Assembly: GCA_022747635.1 (NCBI GenBank)
Contig: JAKTNV010000018.1
Span: forward strand, 1,090,001-1,154,000
From: Hetaerina americana
Lineage: Eukaryota > Arthropoda > Insecta > Odonata > Calopterygidae
Direction of reading: 5' to 3'
Length of the DNA: 64,000 nt
Below are positions 20,631 through 31,897 of this stretch, one piece after another (position 1 is the first letter of the stretch; each line of letters starts with the position of its first letter). The translations under genes and the position numbers were made by a program. Below the pieces are notes generated by a model. It was not told the DNA's origin, ran no database searches, and saw only the letters and a program-made list of their open reading frames with translations.

Positions 20631-21236
20631 CGAGGTGGGTCCGAAAAGTGTCCGACCTGCGTTTTTTTATTATTATTTTTATTGTGATAGTGTCGTGCAC
20701 CACGAATTTGCTCCAAGAGGTCAGACGATCAAAAATGAATATTGCGTTGAAGTCCTGAAAAGATTGCGTGATGCCGTGAGAACAAAACGACCGCGTCTCT
20801 GGTCAAGCGAGGTGATTGGCTGGCTTCTTCACCACGATAACGTGCCAAGCGCATTCATCGAACCTTGTTGTGCAGCAATTTATGGCGAAACACAGGAGAT
20901 TGTACATACAGATTCGCCAGCCTCCTCCTTTACAGTCCCGACATACTAGCTCCCTGCGACTTATGGGGATGTTTCCGAAATTCAAAAAAGGCGCTCAAAG
21001 GAAAGCGGTTCGAGACGATTCAGAATAATGCGACGCGCGAGCGGAAGGCCATTTTGTAATCTGCGTTCGAGGACTGCTTTAAGATGTGGAAGCACCGCTG
21101 GGAGCGTGTGGTTCAATCGAATGGGAAAAACTACTTCGAAGGATGCCACACGGCCCGGATGACCACGAAGATGAGCATCAATGAGGGGATATATGTCAAC
21201 GCAGGTCGGATAGCTTTCGGATACAGCCCGTATATC
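20631..21236 (+). mobile_element. Internally deleted mariner
   Basis: The left terminus gtgggtccgaaaagtgtccg and a matching inverted right terminus near 21200-21236 (aacgcaggtcggatagcttt) bound the element. The remnant transposase starts at IVHHEFAPRGQT-like sequence (VVHHEFAPRGQT) and continues through EYCVEVLKRLRDAVR and LLHHDNVPSA (second catalytic Asp kept). After frameshifts follow LYSPDILAPCDLW (third Asp kept), KKALKGKRFETIQ and KMWKHRWERVVQSNGKNYFE. The DNA-binding domain and first catalytic Asp are deleted. Non-autonomous. Confidence 0.8.
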
Positions 21237-22380
21237 CAATTGACGTGCCATGCTCAGATATATTGTAGTGAACCCGGATTGTAGGAGTTACAGTTTTTAA
21301 ATCTGTAAAGTAACAATTGTCATTAAAGAAAGAATATTGTGTGAAGACTATGCATTGAATATGTTTCGAGTACATTAAAAGACTGCATAATAGAATAAAT
21401 CGTAACTTAACGTTTAAGATTAATCACAAATCAAAGTTTAAGTTATTTTTCCTGCTGGTTTCATTTTCAACGGTTGTTTTTCCACAGTTATGCAGCACGA
21501 CAATAATATATGAAGCAATTTTTAATTTTACTTTTTTAGACAGCTTTATAGAACTATATTTTTTTAATTGCGTTGTTTGAAAATCGTCACTAAGAATTTG
21601 AACAATTGCATTAATTAAGGGTGGTGTTTTATTTAGCGAATGGAATTCGAATACCTGTTGAATGAATGTGATTGAATTTTTTGTTGTAATCAGGCTTTAT
21701 ATGTTTTAATTTGCATTGTGGTGAGTTTACTTTTTCCTTGAGAAAAAATCTTTTGGAATCACCGATTATAAATGTTATTACTTATTAACGAGTTATTTTT
21801 ATAAACGAAACGGTATTACTACTGCGGGTGCATTACGAAGCATTTAATTATATCCCATTTTACTACGTGACGCCTACTTAAATTTTAAAAGATGTAAATA
21901 ATAAATAAGGGTAAAATCATAACACTTTTGGGGAAAATTATTCATACCGATGCATGGAACACCGAAAGAAACTAAATTTGCGGGTCGAAATTTCCATTAT
22001 TTACAATTTTTTTTGTAACACGGGGGAGAAAAACCATCACCAAAACTTTAAGCATTCATCGGTTGCAATTATATTTATTTGTCGATGCCATTGTATTAAA
22101 AATGCTGAACAGACAATTTTGGTTTCTTCTCAATCAGTTCCTATCTCCTTCTGCTGATCTCGTAAATCCTATCTTTTTTAATTAATTTAAACAAATATAT
22201 CGGCTCGGACGAATTTTGCCCAGCTGGATAAAAGTTTTACAAAATATCTGAATACTTGTTTAATTCAATCTATTATCGTCGTCCGCGGATACTTATGGGA
22301 CAAATATTATTGGCAAGTCACAATAATTACACCAAAATATTGTTTGATTTTCCAACTTTCAAGTTAAAAATTGTGTAAAA
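21237..22380. other. Unassigned AT-rich stretch
   Basis: No coding or repeat signature recognised. Confidence 0.4.
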
Positions 22381-22381
22381 A

Positions 22382-22590
22382 GAGACGTTTCAGGCGTGAT
22401 ATGAAGAAATATCATGATTAATTAAAAATTGGTAATTTTCCATAATATAAAACTAAATACGACCGGCTCAAATGTAACTACATAATCGTTTGGTAACTAC
22501 ATCACCTAACGATGATGTAGTTACATTGAAACCGGTCGCATTAATTTTTATTTTGTGTAAAATTGCCAATTTTTAATTAATTAATAATTC
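22382..22590. mobile_element. AT-rich foldback element
   Basis: The left arm (about 22415-22488) pairs with the right arm (about 22511-22586). Pairs include attaaaaattggtaatttt with aaaattgccaatttttaat, gaccggctcaaatgtaac with gttacattgaaaccggtc, and a central gtaactacatca / tgatgtagttac hairpin. The right arm has a hammerhead-like order: gatgatgtagttaca, then ttgaaaccggtcg. It is related to the single arm at 10095. No coding sequence. Confidence 0.65.
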
Positions 22591-23504
22591 TGGTTACAAG
22601 GATGTAAGACCATGCGCAGAGAAAATTAGAAATAAGAATTGTCAACATTAGGGCAAATTTTAAAACATAAAATTATAATATTTTGTTCCACCCTTGCGAA
22701 GTCCTCTCCTGGTCATGTCCAAAGGAAAATGCAGAGAAGGCGATTGTATTCACAGACGAAACATAGTGCAATAGAAAATTATTCAGTTAAATAACGTTTT
22801 CCTTTGTCTCACGTGTTGCATAAACATTATAGGTAGTTTTTACTTCCTTGTTCACCCAAGAGTAAGTTGTACCGTTGGAAACGGATGCTGTTTTCATTAA
22901 TATTTTATTAATTTTTTAGCAACAAAATGTATTCCTGTACGACGTCGAACATTTTAGCTAATAACGATGAGACCATTTTTTACCGTGATTTTAGACGATA
23001 AGTTATTTTTCGATGACGAAAACGCCTTTAATTCCTAGATCCATTATCATTTCCCTTGGGTTTCGCAACATATTTTGTGATGGACTTCCGTAGAGCAAAG
23101 TTGGGAGGTAAACTTTTCGCAGCGTTTGGAAATCACTCATTAGAGATGAGTGTGCTTACGGAGTTGAGAGGATCCCCCACCCCCCCCTTCCTTCCCTCCA
23201 TCATTCCCAGTTGTTAATGTCTGTTTACCGTCCGCTTCCCGCCCCCCCCCAACCCCATCCTCCCTCCATGCACACCATCCCGCATAAACACGAATGCGCA
23301 TCCCATGTGTGTGCGTGCGTGTGTGTGTGTCTGTCGTAGCGTCGAAATTCGTCAAATCAATAAAAAATCTCGGCGTAGATAAACAAGACGGGGTCCAATC
23401 CATCTCCATTTTTTTACGGAGAATCCATTTCTCGTTGAAAAATTGATGGGAAATAGTATTTAATATTTGAATTGCTGAGCAACTCGACGTGAGCTTGGGC
23501 GATC
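22591..23504. other. Unassigned stretch
   Basis: C-rich patch at 23170-23260; otherwise nothing recognised. Confidence 0.4.
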
Positions 23505-23531
23505 GGGGGGGGGGGGGGGGGGGGGGGGGGG
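23505..23531 (+). repeat. 27-base G homopolymer
   Basis: Uninterrupted run of G, a strong candidate for G-quadruplex formation; the length may also reflect assembly or sequencing slippage. Confidence 0.95.
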
Positions 23532-23599
23532 AAAGGGAAATATAAAAATGCAGGGGGGAAATGTGGGTAGTCGGAGGGGGTGAAATAAATTTTAAAATG

Positions 23600-24160
23600 G
23601 AAATAATACTTGGGACGGTATAGCCTTCATTTTTCTTTTATTTTTGAACGTAAGCTTGGGGAAGAACGGTGTGCGTGGGTGGCGTCGTCCGGAAGCGGAA
23701 AGATGGGAGGGGTGGGTGTTGAATCAAGGGGGTGCGGGGGAGGGGGAGATAATGCGAAGCGGTGGAGGGTGGTGGTGGGGAGGAGGAGAAGGGATGTGAA
23801 GGGAGGGTGGGAGAGAAACAATCGATAGTCGCGGCCGAATGATCCCGAGCGTGAAATGAACGAAATTCCATTGTGTAATCACGGGGAAGAGGGTGCTGGG
23901 GGGCGGGAGGGGGTGATTGCGTGCGGGATGGGGGGGCGAGGGAGGGTGTGTGTCGAGTCTCGGGGGTTGGGGGGGGCGAGTACCTTCGGGGGTGGGGAGG
24001 TGTGCTCTCGACCCCTCTCTCGTTGACGGTGGGTGGGTGCCCTTGGCGTCGCCCCATTCGTGCGTTGTCGCCCCTCGGGTTGGGCAGATCCCGGCGAACG
24101 GGAAGGATGCACTGCAGGCGATTTCTCTCTCTCTCTCGCGAGAGTGAAGAGTGAGGCGAA
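23600..24160. other. GC-rich, G-biased block
   Basis: The plus strand is strongly G-rich with many CpG; long minus-strand open frames here are proline-rich by composition only. No domain recognised and no exon supported. Confidence 0.4.
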
Positions 24161-24341
24161 TAATTTCTATGCACACGACACAAGAGAAAGGTATTGGCAT
24201 GCGACGCATGGAATAATTGCAATATTTCGGCCGAGAAGCAAAAAACGGCATAAAAGTAACACAAAATCCATTTTATCTTACCATTCGATGCCCAATGCAG
24301 TCGTGGTGTACATAGTTTGTATGGCAAGTATTGGGAAGTGT

Positions 24342-24905
24342 TTTGGAAAAACATTTTAGATATTACTACATTGCCTTGACATTCTTCAAAGTACTTCTTC
24401 CCTTGAGAGCGTCGACGCACTTCTGCCCTTGCGGCCATTTAAAGACTCGAAGGCTCCCTGGTAGGCGGATGACTCCCGGAAGGCCCTTAAGGGTACACTC
24501 GTGGAAGCTTCTTTGACAGCACTTCGGGGTCCCATGGTGATGGTGTCCTTTGGGGGAGGATTTCACTTTTATAGGGAATAAAAGCAAGTCTGCCGGTGCC
24601 AAGTCGGGGAACTGTAAGGGGGTAGGGGAATCGTCGCGATGTCACATGCAGAAGGTCTTCGCAAGTAGACAGACACTCGACTCTGCTCTTTTGGTCGTCC
24701 GTCCAAAGACCTTCGGGAGGACGAATTTAGTGCAGATCAGATTTCGCATCGCCAAATTATCTGTGATGTAAATTTTATGTGCACTCTCCCTGTCTTATAT
24801 GAATTCCAATGAACACACTTAAACGACGGTCTTAATTCAGCACTTCACTCACACATCAGGAAAAAAGTGTTTTCGATGCTTTTCATACAAACCTTGTAGT
24901 TTTAC
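24342..24905 (-). mobile_element. Short mariner-derived element, copy 2 (non-autonomous)
   Basis: Colinear with 7819-8385. On the minus strand: MAPADLLLFPIKVKSSPKGH, TLKGLPGVIR, and a KYFEE C-terminus. The LAPADLLLFP motif preserves the third catalytic Asp region of mariner transposases, but the region before it is deleted, as in copy 1. It is the better preserved of the two. Confidence 0.75.
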
Positions 24906-25529
24906 ACTTTGTCCGAACCTCATTGCTATAGTCACAAAGTCAATATCGTCGCCCGGGACAATCGCTATACCTCATATGAGAGGAGAAACAAATGGAAAAT
25001 GCACGCTCGGACTATGCTTTTAAAATTGAATATTGATAGCAGAGCGTAATTTTCCTGAATATCATCAAAATATACTTCCATTCAAAAACTTTCGCAGAAG
25101 CCAACTGGTCAAAATGTGTGCATTGACATGCAGTCTTGGCAATAACGTCTTAAAAAAATCTTACTCCAAAAGTGAGGGAAACCATTTATTTTTTTATGTT
25201 GCTACCAGTAATGGAGGATATTATGGGGCATTTAGCCGGAATGCGCTCCATGTAGATTCGGCTTTTTTAAAAGGTGCTCATTTCATAATGTATCGTCGTT
25301 CAATTTTATCCAATAAATCATACATCTACAAGTTAGAATTAAGCTTAAGAAAATGCGTGGTGTTGGATTTTTGGAAAATGAGCAATACCCTCCCGAACGC
25401 CTACTGCATTGGGCATTGCGAATGTGTGTACTCAATTCAATAACTAGGCAATCGTTACCCTCACTCACGATCTCACCTGGGCCAAACACAAACGGGAAGT
25501 ATGTGTACAAGGTAACAAAATATTAGGAT
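24906..25529. other. Unassigned stretch
   Basis: An open frame at 25033-25443 (136 codons) has no recognised motif; likely chance. Confidence 0.35.
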
Positions 25530-25613
25530 TAATTAGATGAGAACTGGGTAAATGTGATGAAAAGGTCAAAGAGAAACCTTATCTTTCATTGGTTAGACTT
25601 CTTCCATAGAAAA

Positions 25614-25712
25614 ATTACAAGAAACTGCGGGAGATATCGCGAAATCGACGTATCCAGGTTCGAATCCCGATCAAGGTGAATTATTTTCACATTCTGAAAT
25701 TCTTGCACTGTA
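25614..25712 (+). mobile_element. SINE-A copy 3, core opposed to tail, deleted
   Basis: The inverted tail start (gaaactgcgggagat) is followed after about 20 bp by the 3' half of the tRNA-like core (aggttcgaatcccgatcaagg) and the right inverted repeat (cacattctgaaattcttgc). The tail is antisense to the core, as at 31510, 40655 and 51589. Confidence 0.65.
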
Positions 25713-25732
25713 AATTATTTATAGAATATGAT

Positions 25733-25858
25733 GTACTCAGGGATGAAGAGAGACCTGATGCAGAGTAGGTTGCTGGATTTTGCTTTGCAAGGTGTCACAA
25801 AATACTTATTTAGAAGTTGTGCCCAGCCAAAAATCAATCTTAACCAGTAGATTACCTT
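25733..25858 (+). mobile_element. RTE 3' end, solitary
   Basis: Last ~125 bp of the RTE family: ctcagggatgaagagagacc, gtaggttgctggattttg, gtgcccagccaaaaatc and accagtagattacctta. Confidence 0.8.
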
Positions 25859-26364
25859 ATAATAAAATTATGGGATCCTTACGAAGGTGGATTGACTGCC
25901 GCATTGTATCGCGTACAGCGAAGAGGAGCTAGGTTTGTAAAACGTGGCTATGATATTTGTAATAGCGCATCCAACATATTAGAGGAGCTAGGCTGGGAAT
26001 CACTCAATAGAGCGAAGGTTAAATTACAGATTGAAGCTCTCACAAAACTTTGAAGAGGTCTCTTTAGCAGTGATGTCGAAAATGTATTAATGCCCCCATC
26101 GTACTGCGGTAGGAGAGGTTATACCAATAAAATTAGAGAGGGACTAAGTGTAGAACAGATATTTTATGCATGTCATATTTTCCATGAAAGATTAATTGGG
26201 TCAGAATAACATTCTTCGACCGCGCTGAGAAGAAACCTATTCGGGTCAATATTAGTCTGGTGTATATTAACCCCCAGCCACACGCCCTAGCGATGGCTAC
26301 CAGGGTACTTAAAAATATAATATGAAATATAATACATAATAATATAATCATATATTTTTTAATC

Positions 26365-26539
26365 GGGGCTTATTGGGAGAAATCCTATGGTGGATAGAAA
26401 AGTGGATGAAGGGGATATTGACCAGCAGTGGGATGTTGAACAATATAATTGAGGGGAGAATGTTAGGCACACAAGGAAAGGGAAGGAACAGGATAGGGAT
26501 GTTGGACGGGGTGAAGGGAGGAAGATAGTACTCAGAGAT
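26365..26539 (+). pseudogene. RTE C-terminal fragment joined head-to-tail to the next copy
   Basis: Matches GLLGEILWWIEKWMKGILTS and the GRMLGTQGKGRNRIGMLDGV block, ending in ctcagagatgga. The sequence then jumps to endonuclease-domain sequence of another copy with no spacer and no final 3' tail. Confidence 0.75.
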
Positions 26540-28860
26540 GGACATAATCGCGGGTGTTCCTTCATGGAAACATATGATAGCGATGATGGGGGATTGGAAT
26601 GCGACGGTAGGCGAAGGAAGAGATGGTGATCAGGTGGGGGACGACGCTTTAGGCACGAGGAATGATCGCGGGGAGGAGCACTGGCGTTCTGCAGCATACA
26701 GGGGTTTGTCATCACCAACACTTGGTTTGGACACCACAAAAGACGCAGGTATTAATGAAAAATACCAGGTGACTCAGAGAGGTATCAGCTAGATTATATC
26801 CTGGTTAGACACAGGTTTAGGAACAGTGTGATAAATTCCCACAGCTTCCCGGGAGCGGATGCGGACTCAAACCACAATTTAGTTGTTATGAAATGTAGCG
26901 TCCGTTTCAAAAATATAATGCAGGAGCGGCGAGTTAGAAAATGGTTTATAGAAATATTAAATAGATTAAGAATTACCAAAGGAAGGAGTACCAAAAGGCT
27001 GTAGAGGAAATCATGGAGGATGGTAAAGAGCTAAGTACTATCAAAGAAAAATGGGAAAGTATCAAGAAAGTGTTATCGAAAGTCGCAAAAAACACTATTG
27101 GAACCGTTAATGCGAAAAGGACTAGGAAACCATGGATCACGGACACAGAGTTAGGCAAAATGAAGTACAAGCAGTTAAACAATCTATTGAGACGGGAAAC
27201 AAATGAATCAAAAGAAGCATGGTGGAAGACGCAGTCTGAGGATATGGAAAGTTAGCCGAGATAGGGCGAAATTGTTGCGCTTTACGGCAAAGTTGAATTT
27301 TTATCAGGAAATAGGAAAGCAAGATTTATACTAACAGTTAGAGATAAGGCGGGTAAGATAATAAATAGTTGACACAGGAAAGCTCCAAGAGCATTCCAGC
27401 GGAACTACTAATATGTTTAGGAACATGTGGGAGAACTATATGGGCTCATTCGTAGTATCTATGGGGAAGGAATCTGGCCGGAAGACTTTGTGAGATCAAT
27501 TTTAGTTCCTATTCCGAAAAAGGTAAAGGCTTCATCATGTGAGGACTACAGGACAATACGTTTGATATTCAACGCAGCTAAAGTTGTTCTCAGGATCATC
27601 TACGAAAGGATAGAGAGTAGGGCAAATGATTACTTAGGGGATGATCAGTTTGGGTTTAGGAAGGGGAGAGGTACGCGTGATACCATTGCAGCAATGAGAT
27701 TATTAATCGAGAGGAATATAGAATACAACCAGGAGGTATTTGCCTTATTTGTTTCGTAGATTTCGAAAAAGCGTTTGATAGAGTGCATTGGGAAAACTAA
27801 TGAGCATATTACTGAAAATAGGAATAGATTGGAGTGAAAGGAGGCTAATCCGCAACCTGTACAAGTCTCAGACTGCTCAGGTGCGGGTGGGGAACGGGGA
27901 GTCCGGTTGGGCAGTTTTAGGAAGAGGTGTAAGGCAGGGTTGCCCATTATCACCGTTGCTATACAACCTCTATACAGAGGAAATGATCAAAGAGGCGTGG
28001 GAAGACCTGAAGATAGGAATGAAAGTGGGCGGGGAATTTGTAAAACCAGTTAGGTTTACTGATGACCAAGCTTTAGTTTGTCAGTCAGCCAAGGGGTTGC
28101 AGGCATAGCTGGACGAATTGGAAATTCAGTGCGACTGGTGTGGGATGAGAATCAATATTAATAAAACAAAGGTAATACGATTTTCTAGAAAGGAAAAGGC
28201 TAAGCTAAACATTAAAATAGGAGGGCAAAAACTAGAGCGGGTAGAACAGCTCACGTATTCCGAAAGTGTTTTGGACCAACATGGTCAAAGTAGTAGGGAT
28301 GTAAGGAGAAGAATTGCGCTAGGCAAAGAGGCTTTCACAAGGAGGAGGGAGTTGGTGACAGGGAGGTTGAGTAAGGATGTTAAGAAAAGACTCGTAAAAA
28401 CTTTGATATGGAGCAAAGCTATGTACGGCATGGAAACATGGTCATTGAAGCAGGAGGATAGACGTAGATTGGAGGCTTCTGAAATGTGCGTGTGGAGAAG
28501 AATGGAGAAGGTGAAATGGACAGAGAAGAAAACAAATTAGGAAGGACTTGGTATGGTGGGCGAAGAGAGGGGTTTGTTGGGAGAAATCCTATGGAGGCAG
28601 GAAAAGTGGATGAAGGGGTTATTGACTGGCAGTGGGATGTGGAAGACGGTAATAGAGGGGAGAATGTTAGACAAACGAGGAAAGGGCAGGAACAGGATAG
28701 GGATATTGGACGGGATGAAGGGAGGAAGAAAGTACTCAGAGATGAAGAGGGACCTGATGTAGGCTAGGATGCTGGATGTTTTGTTTTGTTAGGAGTCACA
28801 AAATGATTTTAGTAGCAGTGTCCATTTAAAAACCTACCTTAACCGGTAGATTACCTAATA
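26540..28860 (+). pseudogene. RTE-type LINE copy 4, endonuclease C-terminus to 3' end, many breaks
   Basis: The longest RTE copy in extent. It opens in the endonuclease domain: MMGDWNATVGEGRDGDQVGD, then a YQLDYILVRHRF-like piece and PGADADSNHNLVV, matching the catalytic Asn/Asp and His boxes of apurinic-type LINE endonucleases. The connecting region KPWITDTELGKMKYKQLNN follows, then the RT blocks (VPIPKKVKASSCEDYRTIRL, DQFGFRKGRGTRD, FRKAFDR-equivalent split by a frameshift, GVRQGCPLSPLLYNLY). The catalytic box is changed to FTDD. The C-terminus and 3' tail ctaccttaaccggtag end it. Stops and frameshifts make it dead. Confidence 0.9.
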
Positions 28861-28865
28861 AATAT

Positions 28866-28915
28866 ACCTGTATAATATATATGTATACATATATATTTAT
28901 TTATATATATGTAGA
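28866..28915. repeat. (TA)-rich run
   Basis: Short TATATA/TATT-rich sequence after the RTE 3' end. Confidence 0.8.
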
Positions 28916-30285
28916 CAGCATTTGTGTGAACCAAGGTTTTTTTTCAGTTTTTATTACGAAAGTGGCCACTGTTCGTACAAATTATTACTGTTTTTTCATT
29001 AGCGCTTTACTAGCTGTGGCTAAGCTAAAATATGAAATATTAGATAATGAAAATATTCTGGAAGGAAAAACCCGAGCATTTTTGGCGTGACGGGGGTAAG
29101 TCAGCAATGCTTTGAAAGATGTTCCGATCGATTACCGAGAGCATTAAAGCGAGATCGAAATAGGAGAGCGATTCGCACCCGGCCGATGCAGAAAAGTCGA
29201 GCATGGAAGGGGAGCTGCATGTCTTGCACGCCCCCCCCCCCTTCCAGCTGCGACTACGTTTGCCCGTCTCCTGCGGCGTAATCCGTTCGTCTGGAATCTG
29301 CATCCGAGTCAACCCAGGACTACTGGAGCTGGACCGGAGCGGGTCGGCTAACGACAACTATGGGAGGCTCTCTGGGATGATCGGGTTCCAGGAGGCTATT
29401 TAATGCTCCCGAATGATAGTCTCCGGAATTCCAAGGAGGAGTTGACCACGTGCATGGCATGAGGGATGGCCGGCCGGCGAGAATAAAAATATAAGTGACG
29501 GGGGAGAGGTGGGGGAGGGAGGGGGAAAGACAGGAGGGAGGGGGGGGGCGTGAATGACGCGCCTCGGTGCTCTCTGGAGAATATTAAGCGGTGGGGAGAG
29601 CGTGACATAATGCACTGATGAACCAGGAGACGGAACGAAAGGCGAAGAAGTGGGTTGGCGGCGTGGATATAACGGTAGTCGTTTGTGTTGTGTTTCTCGC
29701 TCAGCGGCCTTCTCTGGAAATGAGATCTCGGGAGTGTTGGATGGCGATTCACAGGGGTCATCGCCCCTCTGTACTAATGCAGTGGCTGGGGGTCAGCCCC
29801 CCCCTTGGGCGCTTTCTCATCCACATCACTCTTCTCTGGGAAAAAATATTTTGGTTCTTGGAATCAAATCAGCATGTAATCAAATTTCTAACGGCGACAG
29901 AATGTGCGTGTAGCATCCAATCAATTGTCAGATGGTGACGAATTAGATTTGAACCCTTTTCCCTGAATTGATGTGACCGCCTGCAGAAGTGGTACCGACG
30001 AGCTCATTTTGATTTTCCCCCGCCACCGTTCGCTGTGTATTCTTCGGTCATCCCTTCGAAGATTGGCACAGATTCGGTGTCCCACCTGATAACAGCATCC
30101 TGTTTGAGCCATCCACGTGAATGCCAATTTTTTTAATCATCCGGAGAGAATTCCAATGGGGATGCATTATCCATGACCCTTCGCGTTTAAAGTATCTCGG
30201 GCGTACATGAGAAAACACGGATTGGACATGAACATTGGATGTGTAAATCCTCGCCCCACACCCGAACATTCGAAGACGTCGGGAT
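28916..30285. other. Unassigned; GC-rich at 29080-29600
   Basis: GC-rich CpG-containing patch with C- and G-runs. No gene supported. Confidence 0.35.
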
Positions 30286-30287
30286 AC

Positions 30288-31195
30288 GAGGCCTGCCTAA
30301 TAAATACACGAACTGGAGCCATAAATATTTTATTTTGCAAAATTTAGTCTACATCGATTTTTCCCCTTCAAAGTACACTCCATTCGTTGCTGTTAACTAT
30401 GCTTCCATCTTCTTCCATTCCACTTTTTAAAGCACCATTGTAAGTCCTCAAGGCAGTTAGGCTTTTTAGTTTCCTCGTCGTTTCTTGCTTCATCCCACAT
30501 CTTCCAAATGATGTCCCCTCATCACATTTTTGCATTTTGGGGGAATAGGAAAAATTCACCTGGGGCGACCTCTAGCGAATGAGGAGGATGATAAAGGATC
30601 AATGTGATTGAATTTTTTGTCAGAAACTGGCGAATAATCAATGCGGAATGTGCAGGTGCATTGTCATGGTGAAGTACCCACCGTTCATGTTCGATTAACA
30701 TAGCACTGTTGATTTTCCTAAATTCAGTTAATAAGCTATCATTCACAGAGTTTTTTGACTATAGGTAAGGACAAGGGACCGCACACGATCAATGTTGTCG
30801 TGAACACAGGTGGTTGAAGGTCGTCCCGGCCTTGCATCATCATCCGTGGCGACTTGTCGGCCATCTTTTAAAACGCTCAAATCACTTGAAGAGCATTGTC
30901 AACGTAAAAAGCTGTTAATATTTCTGTAATTTCTTTATTACTTTTACCGCACCAAAAACATGATGTTGGTTCGTTGCTCCGTGATTTCGCCAAATTCCAT
31001 TTTCGACAAGCAATAAAAACAAGGTAAACAGAAACTATCATTAGCTGGCACCATACGCACAGCTCGACGATCCGCCAAGCCCAGATGGGCTCATCGGGTC
31101 TCAGGCAACTAGCGCCACTAGTGGGCGGGGCTATAGTCCGCCTAATTGCCGCCAGATTCCACCAGTTCGCGTATTTATTGCACCGACCACGTATG
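30288..31195 (-). mobile_element. mariner with internal deletion
   Basis: Terminal repeats: left caataaatac-like (taataaatacacgaactgg at 30298-30316), right inverted ccagttcgcgtatttattg (about 31160-31178). The minus-strand frame fragments give an N-terminal piece with PGRPSTTC and NIDRVRSLVLT, then jump to a C-terminal piece ERWVLHHDNAPAHSALII (second catalytic Asp) and PPHSLEVAPGEFFLFP. In the last piece the third catalytic Asp of the usual SPDLAPCDF is altered. The first catalytic Asp region is missing. Inactive. Confidence 0.7.
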
Positions 31196-31496
31196 TGTTA
31201 AGTTTGTAAAAGTTTTAATGGAGAAGATGTAGCACTGCAGCGGGCGAGATGCGGGCGATGGATATGGATTCTACCTGAAACATAACCATCCCATTGCTAC
31301 ATCGGGTGTGGAGTTGGTGTAACGTCATAGTTGCCTGGACGCAATTCACGGAACGCGAGAGTATGAGCCTTACTACGAAGTGCTGCGACATTGTAATTTA
31401 ACGGCTACCCTGCTTTCATAAGAAGCCTTTCGGTGACAATTTGACGGCCGGTGTAGGAATCTTGAGAGACCTGCCAAAGGCGACCGTGTTAGTATC
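31196..31496. other. Unassigned stretch
   Basis: No feature recognised. Confidence 0.4.
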
Positions 31497-31897
31497 ACTA
31501 TGCTGTTTTCCAAAGAAACTGCGGGAGATGCCGCAACAGTAACTTTTAACGGAGTCATCCGCTAATGTGCATTTCAATGCAACAATTTCAGAGTGTAAAT
31601 GTGGTGTGTGAGTGGAATTTGTCAAAGGGAAAACACCATAAGTGTTTAAAGTTGGCTTTAACCTCGTGGACTGTGGCGCCTCGCGCACGACTACGAATGC
31701 CTGTGACATTGTATGTACGGTATTTCGTCACAACACCTTGTTCCTTTAAAAGCCCCAAAATTTCAGAGTTTAAGAGGACGCCTCGGTAGCTTAAGTGGCT
31801 AAAGCACTCGATCGGATATTGAGGGATCTGGGTTCGAATCCCAGTCAAGGCGAATGATTTTTACACTCTGAAATTGTTGCATTGACTATGCTGTTTT
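31497..31897 (+). mobile_element. SINE-A copy 4, complete, core opposed to tail, with 13-bp target duplication
   Basis: actatgctgtttt occurs at 31497-31509 and 31885-31897, exactly enclosing the unit. Inside: the tail in reverse orientation (31510-31575, starting ccaaagaaactgcggg); the left inverted repeat (31576-31601); a 143-bp segment not seen in other copies (31602-31744); the tttaaaagcccc leader; the tRNA-like core (31780-31852, B box ggttcgaatcc); and the right inverted repeat, ending gttgcattg at 31884. The inverted repeats pair perfectly over 26 bp. Because the duplication encloses both arms, the hairpin-capable unit inserted as a whole. Confidence 0.85.

Larger units (their letters stand above)
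25530..26315 (+). pseudogene. LINE-B 3' end, copy 3, interrupted by two later insertions
   Basis: 25530-25613 matches 36935-37012 (gatgag.actg.gtaaatgtg, aaagagaaa). The match resumes at 25862 with ttatgggatccttacgaagg and continues through agaggagctaggtttgtaaa, ctgggaatcactcaat, ccccatcgtactgcggtagg and the 3' UTR ccacacgccctagcg. SINE-A (25614-25712) and an RTE 3' end (25733-25858) fill the gap. Insertion order: LINE-B first, the others later. Confidence 0.7.

Noticed and set aside
23638..24438. 266-codon minus-strand open frame as a host gene
   Set aside because: Proline/serine-rich by GC composition, no domain, overlaps the mariner remnant; low-complexity artefact.
25033..25443. 136-codon plus-strand frame as a gene
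   Set aside because: No motif, no homologous copy, AT-rich; compatible with chance.
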